A stretch of 64,000 nucleotides of DNA from Serendipita indica DSM 11827. Its lineage: Eukaryota; Basidiomycota; Agaricomycetes; Sebacinales; Serendipitaceae. Each line of letters starts with the position of its first letter. Positions within the stretch are counted from its first letter, which is position 1. The DNA lies in contig CAJVGD010000006.1 in NCBI GenBank assembly GCA_910890315.1, positions 62,001-126,000 of the forward strand, written 5' to 3'. Below the pieces are notes generated by a model. The model ran no database searches. It was not told the origin of the DNA and was given only the letters and a program-made list of their open reading frames with translations. This document shows positions 36,648-47,946 of this stretch, one piece after another. A program made the translations under genes and the position numbers.

Positions 36648-37920
36648 ATGGTCAAAAGAACAAAACGCAAACAGCATAGTTTACCAAATACATCAGCAGA
36701 GGGTCCCTCACGACTCCAAATTCTCCTTCGCTCTTCTGCTTTTGTTCTGTATGCTCTTGTCTCAATTGCTGCGTTGGGTGCGGCCGTTTGGTCGCAGTAC
36801 TATCTCAGGACCACTTCATCATCACAAAATATCTCAACTAGTCCCCTCTGGGAGATCGTAGACATACCAGGCAAAGGGAAGGGAATGGTCGCGCGCAGGA
36901 ATATCACAGTCAGTGTGCCTTGCAAGTCCACATTCGTTCTGACAGCAATTTAGCAAGGAACACTTCTCCTACGCGAAACTCCTTTATTTCTGGTCCCACC
37001 AACCGTCCGTCAATCGCCAGAGCAACTCATAATTGCACTGGTCTCCCAACTTCCCCTGGAAAAGCAACAGGTTTTTGACGCATTATCGCATCATGCGAGA
37101 CCAGATGCCGTTGGAGACGCCCTGCCTTTGGCCAAGTTTGAAACCAACTCGATGAACGCTGGGGAGAGTGTTGGAATCTTCCCGACCATCGCCAGGATTA
37201 ATCATGGCTGTTCATCTGCGTTCAACGCTGCTTATTCATGGAGAGAAGACACGAAAGAGACGGGTGAGTGTGGCCGTGCGACTTGCCGTATCTAAAGCCT
37301 ACCAGTTGTATACGCTTTCAAGCCTATATTCCAAGGAGAAGAAATCCTCATCTCGTATACGGACACCAAGAAATCGCGTGACAACAGACGAGCGTACCTC
37401 AAACAATCTTATAATTTCGACTGTACATGCTCAGTCTGCTCACTATCACCAGAGCTCTCCAAGGCGTCGGACGCTCGACTTGAGAGAATGGCCGCATTAC
37501 GCGAGAAACTTGCAACATGGGCAAACAAATCCATTGGAGGGCAAGAGGCGACAAGTGTCATCAATGAAATCTGGCGACTGGGAGATGAGGAACAATATCT
37601 AAGCGAGTGAGTGTCTCTGCAAGAACACGTTCACCTTAACATCCTTAGACGCGGTGCGTTGGCATATGATGCTGCCCAAGTGGCTGCTGCACACTGGGAG
37701 TAAGTGTATCAAATGTTTGAGACACCTTACCTGACGGATCAATAGTCGAGTTGCAGCTCAGGCTTGGGCCGAACTGGCCCACAAGTGGTTTGCAATCGAA
37801 CTGGGTGTCAACAGTGTACAAGCAAAAGCGGCATTGAGAATAGCGCAGAATCCACGATCCCATCGGGATTGGGGATCCCGATACAAAATGGAGGTCGAAC
37901 GACCCATAGCTGGATTATAA
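36648..37920 (+). CDS. SET-domain protein with N-terminal membrane anchor, 5 exons, 365 aa
   Basis: The exons are 36648-36908, 36954-37263, 37306-37606, 37649-37699 and 37746-37920 (366 codons). A basic start (MVKRTKRKQ) precedes one hydrophobic helix (FVLYALVSIAALGAAVW), then the SET core. That core begins WEIVDIPGKGKGMVARRNI and contains ARINHGCSSAFNAAYSW, the NHxCxPN-type motif in altered form, and EEILISYTDTKKSRDNRRAYL. A Cys cluster follows (FDCTCSVC), as in SMYD/Set5-type proteins. Such enzymes methylate lysines. Catalytic competence is likely but not certain because the NHS-C-P-N motif differs. The membrane helix is unusual for the family. It shares a 169-bp divergent promoter with scc3. 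Confidence 0.88.
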
Positions 37921-37988
37921 CACAACCTCCATCAATATCAACCAATCGCTGTACATGTGAGCAAGGAATAATATTGGTTATAAGGAAT

Positions 37989-40901
37989 CTAGATCTTGTT
38001 CTCTAGCCGTCTTTCGGCCTTGAGTAAGACAAGCTTCGCTACCACGTCATCCAGCGGCATGATTTCTGCACGCGCTTTGGTGTCTGCATCACGATTTCGG
38101 ACATTGACGGCTCGCGCTTCCATCTCGTCTTGACCGACGACTGGTGGAGGATTTAGTTAGCACTGGTTCCAAATTGTTAGGCACCACTGACCGAATATAA
38201 AGTTGTATTGAGCTTGTTCTCCGAGCAGAATCTTCTTCTTCATGGTTTCTGGGCCGGTATCGACATCTGCATACAAGCCTGCATCCCAGAGTTTGTCCCT
38301 GACCTCGTTGGCGTAGTCATACTGTCTTTGATTAGCCATATATCATACGAAAGCAGATGGAAACATACGAAAGGCTTGGACACTGGAATGACTAGGACCT
38401 GTCGGGGCGAGAGCCAGAATGGCCTGAAGAACTAATCAGTCACGGCCTGAATTGTTCGAGGACTCTCACCATTTGCCACCAAAGTGTTCGGTGATAACAG
38501 CCGTGAATCGTTCGATACTACCAAGGACGGCTCGGTGGATCATGACGGGACGAAGAGGTTCAGCACCTTCCTCGACGACTTTCTCTCCTCGGTACTTGAG
38601 GTTGAATCTCTGGGGAAGTTGGAAGTCAAGTTGAATGGTAGCACACTGGTGCCATCGCTTCAATGCGTCTTGGATGCGAATGTCAATCTTGGGTCCATAG
38701 AAAGCACCATCGCCTGGATTCTCTGACCACCGCCCCGGGTAGTGCTCGTTAAGAACATCAGTGAGTGCCTGTGTTTTGTGAGCGATGTTTAAAGAAAGTA
38801 ATCGAATGGTGCACACCCGCTCTGCTGCATCCCAAGTCTCCTTCTCTCCTAGGTAGGACTCTGGTCGAGTGGAAAGTTCGAGCTTGTACTCAAAACCAAA
38901 TAGGCTGTAGACTTTATCCAGGAACTTGAAGAGTTCGTCCATTTCTCCCTTGATTTGCTCGGGCATGCAGACTATGAACGAGGTGAGGAAACGGATCACA
39001 ATCAAAATCAGTCCCTACAGACTATAAAATGTCAGGATCGTCGTTTATTATCGGTGCCTAACTCACTATGCGAATCATCCTGCACAAAGCGTCGTACTCG
39101 GGTCAATCCGGATAGAGCACCGGATGCCTCGTTTCTGTGGATCACACCAAATTCGGCCATACGAAGAGGCAGTTCTCGGTAGCTACGATCCCTGCTGTCG
39201 AACATTACGCAGTGTCCTGGACTGTGGAAAGTTAACACTAGGTCCTCCCATCCAGTGGTCGCGCACCAATTCATAGCCTTTAGAGCGGACATACGCTTGT
39301 CAATCTCCATGATAAACATGTTCTCCTTGTAGTGATCCCAATGCCCAGACGTTTCCCAAAGCTTGCTGCTGTAGATGTTTGGGGAGATGACTGGGCAGGG
39401 TAAGAAGCTGTATACATCGTAATGAAAGAGAAATACCTTCTTGGTAGCCACGTTTTCGGTATTCTTGCTGTTAGGTGGTCAGCGATAAGAATCGACGTTG
39501 TCGAATTACGGACTCGGATCAATTCGAGGAGTGCATTGTAGATGCGGACACCATTTGGCAGGAAGAAACAGCTCCCTGGGCTGATTTCGTCAAAGAACCA
39601 CAGGTCCTGATCCTTGCCGATTTTCCTGTGGTCTCTCTTGGCAGCTTGTTCCAAGAATTCCTTGTACTCTTTGAGCTGTTTAGTGTCGGGGAAGGAGATG
39701 CCGTAGATACGCTGTAAGCTGTCGTTTGCAGCGTCTCCGAGCCAATACGAGGAAGAATGCTTCGGGATATCTCAGAACGGCCATCAAACCTGAGTGAGTG
39801 GCGTACCTTCGTGACCATGAACGCCTTTATTCTTCCGGTATGCGGGACATGTGGGCCGACGCAAAGGTCAATCATTGGACCGCATCGATAGACGGTGGAC
39901 GTGGTGCCGTCGGGCACTTTGGTTTCGATGAAGTGTTGTTTGTATTTGTTATACTAAAGAGATGTCAGATGGACTTAAAGTGAGACTAGTCGGGTCACCT
40001 TGAACATTTCAAGCAACGCCTCCTTTGGGAGCTCTAGTCGGACAAACTTCTGCTTCTCCTTGATGACAGCTTTCGATAGTGTCTCAAGGTTGGGATAATC
40101 TACGGGATGAACCTTTCTGTAGGACAGGTTATGCCAGCCACTTCTCAAAGTGACAGGCAACTCACTTGTCGTAGGTTGCCATATCGTAGAAGAAGCCGTC
40201 TTCGGTCGGTGGACCAAAGCACAGGTGACACCCGTAGTGCTTTTCCGCAGCTTCTCCGAGCACGTGGGCGCTGGAGTGCCAAAATACCTGCTTGCCTACA
40301 CAAGGCCATCAGTACGTCTCCTTGGAGTGGTGGTGGTCCGTTCACCTTCCGGATGTTCAAAGTCCAGTAGCTCTAGATCCACAGATTTCTCCAATGGTCT
40401 CTCGAGATCCCATAGGACGCCATCGACCTTTGCGATCACGAGCTTCTCGGGGAGGGATTTTGAGATCTCCTTTGCAATGTCCATCGGCGTGGTCTCCCAG
40501 CTGATTCCGGTCTTTTTGTTGCCATCTCGGAGAGTGATAGAGATTTCCTGTCTCGGTTTGGCTGCGGCACGGTAGATATCGAGTCAGCGAGACGCGGGGA
40601 AACGCTGGGCACACTGCGAGTACCTTTGACCATATCGTCATATTCGGCCTTGTACTTGTCAAACATTTCGATTCTGGACTGGAAAAAGGCTGGCGGTGGG
40701 CTCAGCTGGCGTAGGTAGATGAGCGACCGAGTGGCGACAACGATAGACGGGGGAAACGCGTACCTCGAGATTAGAAGTAGCCGCCATCTCTGATTTTTGA
40801 TTGTTTGAACAGCACCGATGAGCTAGTTTGACTCGCAATGGCAAGCCGTATCGAAGCGGTCGGAAGAAAGGTGTGTATGTTCGGAGGCTGGGTCTCAGCA
40901 T
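37989..40901 (-). CDS. ths1: Threonyl-tRNA synthetase, 15 exons, two possible starts
   Basis: It charges tRNA-Thr. The cytosolic start is the Met at 40787 (MAATSNLE). An in-frame Met at 40901 adds 38 residues, rich in Arg and with a single acidic residue ([16 protein letters not shown]...), typical of a mitochondrial presequence. Fifteen exons, all with GT-AG introns of about 45-60 nt, join in frame. Domains in order: TGS (about 40.3-40.6 kb), the editing-type domain with [10 protein letters not shown], then the class II core. The core has [15 protein letters not shown], the zinc Cys in MNCPGHC, motif 2 ([16 protein letters not shown] to [10 protein letters not shown]) and motif 3 ([18 protein letters not shown]). 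The anticodon domain ends with [12 protein letters not shown] and a basic tail. The stop is at 37989. One gene may serve both compartments. Confidence 0.96.
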
Positions 40902-41078
40902 CCGTGCTTGCAAATATACAAGAAAGAAGGAATAGAAAATTATCTGATAGTCGTTCCAAAAACTCGGTGTCGAGGTAGAAGTCAAGGTGTTTGAAACCCT
41001 GCCCAAATCCTTCGACCTACTCACAACCGTGTTTATCCACTTCAAAGCGCGTCAACCTGTAAAAACCAGCAAATAATC

Positions 41079-42784
41079 ATGTCTGATCCAGAAGACGATG
41101 ATTTTGAAGGATCAAGAGAACCTTCTGGCTCTGAAGTCGACGCAGAAGAGGACTCTGGAGACGCGTCCGAGACCAGAGAGAGGCCACAGCGCCTGAAGCT
41201 GACATTGAAACCACGCGCACCCGCATCTTCATCATCTACGCCACGTGGAAAGGGTACAGGGAGACCACGAGGGCGTCCAAAGGGCAGCGGAAGTGGCTTG
41301 ACGCTCAAAGTGCGCAGAAGCAAGCCAGACATCGCAATGGACGACCAACCAGAGGTTCCACCGGCTGCCACTCCACAGCCAGCAGCAAATGACAACAGTA
41401 AGCATGAACCGCGAACGGTCATCTTTTGTACTAATGGCCTGAAGCTGTTATCACCTCTGTGGGAGGCAAGTCGTATGTCAAAGTAGGAGAACAACTGTTC
41501 CTACTCGAACGAGATAACCTTGTCACGAGGGAAGATCCAATCGGTAACACCAAGATCGACATGAATGGAAACTTGCTAGGAGGCCGTGAATTCAAAGCAG
41601 CGACCTTCCATGTCCCAACACGCAATCCAGATGTCAAGTACATGCTTGCTATTGACTGCGCACGATCATCTGGCTATCGAGACTCACTATACTACTTTCG
41701 ACGTAATCCACTCATGTACAAGCTTCAGCTCACTGCTCAAGAGAAAGAATATCTGATAGCTGCGGGGAAGCTTCATACGAACCTTCGACATCGAAGTGTG
41801 ACCATGGTCACTGCGAGGTCGGCATTCAAGCAGCATGGCGCAAAAGTGATAAAAAGTAAGCAAAGAGACCATAATATACATATTTAACCCTCGAGTAGAT
41901 GGAAGATGGGTAGTAGACGACTATTTCGAAGACGCAGCAAAGATTGAAGCCGCCGAAAAGGGAGCCAAGCCCGGTGACATTGTCATTGAACCGCAACAAG
42001 ACTTTAGTCACAACATCTCAGTGGATGCCTACAGCAAAGCCCAAAAGGAGTCTCGCACGGGCATCTACAAACCTGGTGGGCCAACGACCTTCTTTGGCAG
42101 TGACGGAGTTGGTCCCTTTCGCGGTGAAATGTCTTCAACCAAAAAGGCAATGCTCGCAAGAGAAAACCTAACAGAGGAGAATTGGATGCATGCGGCTGCT
42201 CTCTCGATACAAGAAGCCAACGAAGAACTACGACGAGGCCGAGCAGAGCGTATCATTCCAGGAGCGGGACTTGACGAAGTCCAAGCACCTGTACCGGGTA
42301 CCAACTTGACAATGCTACAATACGTACCGTCCGCAACACCTGTCAACACACTCCAGCCCCCATCCACAGGAGATGCGATGATGGATCAATTCGAAGGGGG
42401 AGAGGTTGATATCAAAGCGCTAGAAGCAGCCAACGCGGCTTCACCCAAACCCTGCGGTGTCTACGAAGTGCATACGGGGACCCTTCACTGTATGTGGCCT
42501 CTTGCATTTAGCTTGCACGCTAATGATCAACTACATCAGATCCTCAGGCATTCCAACCTACCAAGGTTCGGTGGGTACCCGCCCGCAAGACAAGCCATAA
42601 ACCCGTCATTGGCGGTCTGTCGTCTGTGGGCTCCGCAGCATGGGGCCTCGTTTGGATTGACTATGTGATGAAGGATGAGGGGGCGTATAATGCCGAACTC
42701 GAGCGGATAGCACGTATGGAAGCAGAGGTCATAGACGCAGAGAAGAATGGTCCACCGGCCATCCCTATGGACTGGGACACGTGA
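41079..42784 (+). CDS. Rsc7/Swp82-family chromatin remodelling subunit, 4 exons, 521 aa
   Basis: The exons are 41079-41397, 41445-41855, 41899-42489 and 42540-42784 (522 codons). The N-terminus is acidic, then carries an AT-hook-like GRPRGRPKGSG. The family domain (CRC subunit) follows: GGKSYVKVGEQLFLLERDN, IDMNGNLLGGREFK, then RTGIYKPGGPTTFF. In yeast, Npl6/Rsc7 and Swp82 sit in RSC and SWI/SNF. The intermediate Asn-rich and Pro-rich part is long, and the C-terminus ends MKDEGAYNAELERIARMEAE. I cannot tell whether it belongs to RSC or SWI/SNF. It is divergent from the ThrRS gene, with about 180-290 bp between starts depending on which ThrRS start is used. Confidence 0.9.
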
Positions 42785-43079
42785 TGTACGATACCCACAC
42801 GTGAAAAGATTTACTTGTAAAACTCATTTTCATTCAGACGTTTTGCTTTGGAGCGCGGCTTCTTTCACATCACAATTGGATACAAGAAAGGAACTTTGCA
42901 ATGTCGAATGGGGGAGAGGTCGAAGTAATCCCTTCCTTCTGTGCCGAGGTCGAGAGGATATCTTGGTGACTACTTTGAACGGGAAGTAGTCCAGTGTCGC
43001 CCACTTCCTTTGGGCATTTTCGATGGTTGTGGTACCGGTCAAATGACCGATAGCGGGGCAACACCGATCCAAGATGCGT

Positions 43080-43216
43080 TTACTCTGCAATCAAAGGTGT
43101 TGAGAACACGACGGTTACACGAGCCCGAGGTGAAGATACTGACTGGAACGGGCCCTCATCTTTCTTCTCTTTCTCCTGAGTCTGCGAGAGCGCTTCTTCC
43201 GCCACTTTTCTCTCAT
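43080..43216 (-). CDS. rpl41: Ribosomal protein eL41, 2 exons, 25 aa
   Basis: This tiny gene is in the spacer between the Rsc7-type gene and the Rrn9-like gene. The first exon, 43144-43216, reads MREKWRKKRSRRLRRK and on, a solid Arg/Lys helix. It ends after ARS with a GTCAGT donor. A 59-nt intron follows, then a 5-nt terminal exon (43080-43084) that supplies the last Lys codon and TAA. The 25-residue length, the Met-Arg-x-Lys-Trp-Arg-Lys-Lys start and the C-terminal Met-Arg-Ala-Arg-Ser-Lys are those of eL41, which lies at the ribosomal subunit interface. It is divergent from the next gene with about 120 bp between start codons. Confidence 0.93.
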
Positions 43217-43337
43217 ATTTGGGTTTAGAAGTTTGTTGAAAGTGCTCTGCCTTTTCTTGCGATTTTGGCGGAGAAGGCGAGAGGTAAGCTTTGGGCCGTG
43301 TTTGTTCCAAACTCTGCACCACCTTCACCACCTCGAA

Positions 43338-44310
43338 ATGCCGCCAAAAAAGAAAGTGTCGGCAAAGTTGCGAAAAGAATTGTCGGAATACGCGAGTCTC
43401 GTCCGTGCGCTGCACGTGACGTCGACCCAAGACATCATTCCTCATTTGACTGGCTCTTTCCCTGCTCCAGGGGCAGCTGTACCGACAACAGAAGATACTG
43501 ACGCCGTCATGCATGCTATTGATCTACGCCCTGATGACGAAAACATGCATTCACCAGGACAAGAAGGGCAGAGCGATATCAACGAGGAAGAGGAGCACAC
43601 AAGCAAGCAAAAGAAACCGTCACAAAGACCTTCTCGTGCTCACAAATATCAGCGGGATCAATGGTCGCGGTGGCCTATGCTCCGAGACCACATCTTTGTG
43701 CCCGAATGGTCATTGCAAGATGAAGTTCAGGCCATTGCAGAACGAAAATTTGGGAAACGAACGCAACAAGAGCCTCTAATCAACAAGGAGGCACATCATC
43801 AGGCCCCAACGGTCAGTGACGAAGAGAGAGACAGTGTTGAAGAACAGCTCGATGAAATGTCAACCGACGATGAACTAGACCAGAATTTGGAGTCGTTAGG
43901 CGAAGAGAAGAGCTATCTACCGACAGGCGTTGCTCGAGGACTTGCGCTCGAGTCAGACTTTCTGCTTCAGCGTATATTTGCTACCCTTGGTGCTCATCGT
44001 TATTGCGTCGCACCTGCGGTGCAAACCCGCCTGTTTCCAATGGACTGGAAGGCGGTGTTCATGGCTCTCAACGCTACTGGGGTCGTCGACGAGCAGTAGG
44101 TGAAACAGATTTATCTTATCACTTCTAAACTCCAATAGAACTCTGCGAGTATGTTACGAAAAGATGGAGAGGTTACACGAATCAGAAGAGCAGGCCGATA
44201 TATTCCACCATGAACGCCGCGAGCAGCGCATGCAGCACAGGCTCAAAGAGCTTGAGAAAAGCATTGGCCCAGGAATTGATGCCCTTCATTTATGTAAGAA
44301 TCCCAACTAA
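43338..44310 (+). CDS. Rrn9-like protein, 2 exons, about 309 aa
   Basis: The exons are 43338-44095 and 44139-44310 (310 codons). The start MPPKKKVSAKLRKELSEY is basic and helical. A region with RWPMLRDHIFVPEWSLQDEV resembles the short Rrn9 domain of RNA polymerase I upstream activation factor proteins (a Trp-Pro-x-hydrophobic, then a Pro-x-Trp-Ser/Thr-Leu-x-Asp/Glu pattern). I recall this pattern but cannot search it. The rest is acidic, with a C-terminal helix (RLKELEKSIGPG). The 3' end is uncertain: a GTAAGA donor inside the last exon (after 44294) could splice to an acceptor near 44358 and change the final residues. Confidence 0.55.
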
Positions 44311-44555
44311 GGTAAGATCTCTTCTCCTTTCTTTTGACTTTGTAACGCTCTTGAGTAGCCAAGGGAATAAGCAACCGTGGAGACGGTCCGACCAAACACC
44401 TGGAAGATCATGAAGAAAGCATTTGCACGAGTTCTTGTACATATTTGTATCCATGACCAGTTGTATATATACAAGTGTGAAAGCTATGAAAGCACACGTG
44501 AATCCTTCTTTCCTCCTTACCATCACCACTCGGACCTTCAGTATCGTCATTTACA

Positions 44556-45752
44556 ATGTCCATTGAGCTCGATTGGTCTCGTCTATCGACATTATCCAAC
44601 CGGATACTTGCTCTACTCAACCAGCATTTGGAAACGGCGGATCGACCCTCATTCCTGGGTCCAGTCACTATCGACTCATTCGAATTTGGTGAAGTAGCGC
44701 CAGACGTCACGCTCGTGGATATTCGGGACATCTACCGCGACTTTCTGGAGGAGGATGAAGGCAGCAACTCTGAAGACGGAAGCTCCAGCTCAGAAGGCGA
44801 GCGGGAAGGAATGAGATGGGATCAAAGAGGAGAAGAAGGAAGCTACTGGAAGTCGGGCAGACAGGCGCAAAAACCAGGCCATCCAACAAGAGAGGAAACC
44901 AGGGATGACGATGACTTCGAGTGGGTCAGTCGTCGTGGGGCAGGACAGGGTGTTGCCGAAACTGGACCTGGTTATCATCCATTTCCTCCTCATTTTCGAT
45001 ACGGAGGTACAGGATCCTCGGGCAGCTTGCTTGATCCGTCCCTCCCTTTGGAATTTGGTCGAAGCTGGAGTGGCCCAGGCATTCCAGGAGGAACCAGAGT
45101 AGATCATGGTACGACTCAGGTCATAGAAGTCTATTCGAACCGTCGAATAGCAGCCAACCCGAGGATATCAACATCAAGGACGAGAAGTCGTCCGGGCGAC
45201 CTAAACCGACTAGTATCACTACCAATACTATACCCCAAACTATTCCTGTTCCAACCGCCGCCCCTCCGAGCGATGCCGACACAGAAAATGACCTACAGTT
45301 CCATCTCCGCGTCATTTATAATGCAGATATGCGCATCAGTATAAGCACATCCCTTTTGCTCAACTACCCGACTCCACTCTTTATGGCTCTTCCCATACAA
45401 CTCACCATTGTCGGGTTCGAGTTCGAGGCAGAAGTTGTCGTAGCGTATCAGAACTCGCGCAAGCGAGTACACGTCTGTGTGCTTGATGACTTGAATCCAT
45501 ATCGGCCAGCTTCGGCGTCCAATCCTGGGGACCTAGCTGATGAACATCGTTCGCGATTCGAGGACGGGAGTACCCCCGGGATGCGAATACTTCCTCATAT
45601 ATTTATCGAATCGGAGATTGGACAAGCGGATAAGCAAGTTCTCCGTAATGTCTCGCGTCGAGAGATTCATCCAAGACATGATCAGAAGCACACTCGAGGA
45701 TGAATTGGTATTTCCCAACTTTCAAACTATTGTGTATGACGTCCCCAAGTAA
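44556..45752 (+). CDS. mdm12: Mdm12, ERMES subunit; last exon shows an apparent frameshift
   Basis: This is the SMP-domain protein that joins Mmm1 to Mdm34 at ER-mitochondria contacts and helps lipid transfer. The N-terminus MSIELDWSRL, RPSFLGPVTIDSFEFG, APDVTLVDIRDIYRDFLEED are classic. The middle is acidic and disordered. The SMP domain resumes with NDLQFHLRVIYNADMRIS, YPTPLFMALPIQLTIVGFEF and HIFIESEIGQADKQVLRNV. One intron lies in about 45099-45163; a 65-nt GTAGAT...GAG intron keeps frame, but the exact ends are unsure. After LRNVSR near 45658 the conserved ending VERFIQDMIR to FPNFQTIVYDVPK continues in another frame, as if two bases were missing. No intron fits. Either a sequence error or a real truncation of the last 30 or so residues. 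Confidence 0.9.
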
Positions 45753-46027
45753 CTGCATTCACTGCAATATTGTGGGTGGACCCTCTTGGCCCAGACCTTT
45801 GGTCGTTAATTAAGTGGAAGTCCATCGCGGTGCTGAAGACACTGTACCCTATTGACGGTGAACATCTGTGCGGACGGTGTTCCCATAGGTAGGATCGTCA
45901 ATTGCGCCTTAGAGCTGGCTGTGATTCTGCATAAAGGTGGCCCGAACCACTCAATCTGCTGATTTTTCCTCAAACCGCCGTCCAATCGCTCCGCATCCCA
46001 ACAGTTCGTATGTCACTTGTTTGAAGG

Positions 46028-47390
46028 ATGGCAAATGCAACAACTTGTCCTTCGTAATTACCCGCACGCACCTAGGAGCTCTTGATTAATCAGTGATCAG
46101 TTGGCAATACAATTATGCATACCATTACCTATGCCAGATATGGGAGACTCAGCAAGACAACGTTTATCGAGTATTGTCCTTTATTGCAAGGTGATATCGT
46201 GACTTTCTGTGTAGCTTTCGCTACCCAGGATATCAACTTCAGGTTTGTACGCATGCTAACACGTCACTTCCCATTGAAGATGGGTTTAGTTCCCTAGGAT
46301 ATAAGCCGGTACGCGGTATTCATCCGCATGATATTACCCTCACGCAGGATAGATGGATAATCAATGTCAATGCAACATTATTGCATACAATCTTATGGCT
46401 GGATCCTTCTGGTATGTCTGTTTATGTCACTGTCCCCATACTCTAGGCGTTGGTCAAGGTATCAAGGCAGAAATGATTCGCATTACGGTTCCTGCTGATC
46501 GCAGTCAATAAACCTAATGCGTCGGCTTGGCCGTCAGTCATCGGTGCGCTCTCAAACATTGGGATTATACAAATCTGAGCAGATATATAGACCGAAAGAG
46601 TAGCTTTAAAGGCTCCTGCTTTGGTCGTATCGACATCTCCGCCATGTGTCGAGGAATCTCATATACTCTCTGGGCAATAGTTGTGCCCACGGGTCTCACC
46701 TGTTGAACTCGTCCTTGCTACTCCTTATCTGCCTCCGCTTATCGCGGTCGACAAGACAGCAAGCATTTGTCTCGCTGTGGTAACGCATCCCCAGTGGACC
46801 ACCCTCCAACTTAATGGTATTCAGTTCAATTATGGCCCCGATTATACCTCTGATATATCTCAGGCCATACTTGGGTTTCAGAACAGCTAATTTAGATGTT
46901 GTTGTGTTGGAGGGGAATAATGTCGCCGTCATCTCTCACAGGGTTCATGATAGCCCGGTAAGCTCACCCCTTGGTCCAATATCGACTTTACCAAAAACGA
47001 CTACAGCCTGGTGTAACGCCCTCGCGCCCGAGTGGCACGGGCCAGCCAGAGTCCCCCGGAGCTAGATAGCTAGTCTCTTAGACTCTAGTTAGTCTCTTAG
47101 AGTCTCTAAGCGGCGCAGCAGATCCGCTCTGTCTCATCTCCCTCACTTTCGTTTCGACTCCATCCTTTCCGCGTTTCGTCTCGCGCTCTCGCGCATATAT
47201 AAAGCCTCTAATAATCGATAATCATGTACATAAGAAGAATTCTAGCTATTTTCCCGTCCATTGCTCGCCCTCATTCCCTTCTTCCAATCTCTCGTTACTC
47301 ATACTCGCCTCAACAAGCGTTCACACTTTTCGCTAGGAAGATGTCAAAGGTAAAGGCAGGGCAACGGAAGGAGTGACTTGTGCGTTATAG
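46028..47390 (+). pseudogene. Array 2 gene W1: decayed Cys-rich membrane protein copy
   Basis: This follows the exon order of W2 and W3 but is broken. The first exon matches (MANATTCPS). Exon 2 is 70 nt where the others are 71, which shifts frame. Exons 3 and 4 keep TFATQDINFR and SSLGYKP. Exon 5 keeps CQCNIIAYNLMAGSFW, but a Cys conserved in the other copies is Ser. The 8-nt microexon is replaced by a 12-nt segment. The exon with the Glu-Trp-x3-Cys motif is no longer recognisable and no membrane-helix exon is found. The tail region (DSPVSSPL type) survives and is cut by the insertion at 47012-47325. A host gene in decay is the simplest reading. Confidence 0.75.
47012..47325. mobile_element. 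Solo-LTR-like element inside W1
   Basis: About 314 bp absent from paralogs W3 and W2 at the same place. It begins TGTAACGCC and ends CGTTCACA, an imperfect short inverted repeat with TG...CA ends, and has a TATA-like box (TATATAAAG). It also has a repeated AGTCTCTTAGA motif. This fits a solo LTR of an old retroelement. No clear target-site duplication is visible, so age is uncertain but it looks old and it is non-coding. A short DNA element is possible. Confidence 0.5.
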
Positions 47391-47946
47391 TGATCCAAAT
47401 CGGTATGATAAATCCTTCTCTGAACAAGAAATGATTTGACTTGGCCAAGCCTTTGTTTCTAATGATGATCAAAACAGAGGTTTGTGGGCTTGACCTCATT
47501 TATTGTGTAAACCATCTAGGATTTCCTGACTGTATGGAAGAAATTCGAGGCATTGGCACTTGTCCGCATCGTTTTTCCACCACTGGCTGTCAAGCGGTCG
47601 TTGATTTAGCAAATTTGAATTCGGCTGTGCGGCGTCTACAGTCGGCGAGAAGATCTACCACCGACCGACCGAGAGCCATTCATTCACTGCAGCATGCCCC
47701 AGGGTTGTGGCCGGACTCTTGAGCGGAACTCTATGGCGGTGCCGAAACTTGAGCGGAACATTTACGCGAGGCTCTTTGTGGTCGGGCTGTATGTGAATTT
47801 TCGTGCAGACGGCATTCCCACAATACATCTAGGGTCGTCAACCATGTTGTCCAGGGTCCGCATAAAAGTGCACCGAATCGCTGAATGCTACACTTGCCGG
47901 GCTATCTGTTCAAATACTTACTGCTTGCGTATCACCCATTTGAAGG
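47391..47946. other. Array 2 spacer upstream of W2
   Basis: It contains a region similar to the spacer upstream of W4, including a 37-bp block (47630-47666) that matches 51467-51503 at 36 of 37 positions. No other gene is seen. It is likely the promoter of W2. Confidence 0.55.
47630..47666. repeat. 37-bp conserved block upstream of W2 (copy of 51467-51503)
   Basis: One mismatch to the partner upstream of W4. The wider flank of about 250 bp is also alignable by eye. The block lies about 280 bp before the start codon in both cases (317 and 286 bp), so it may be a promoter element kept by selection, or simply part of the duplicated unit. Confidence 0.8.

Noticed and set aside
43080-43514. 144-codon minus-strand frame over the eL41 gene
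   Set aside because: It is another frame of the same strand. The eL41 product fits the known family exactly, and this one fits nothing.
44401-44731. Antisense frames over the 5' end of mdm12
   Set aside because: Shadows of the Mdm12 coding exon.
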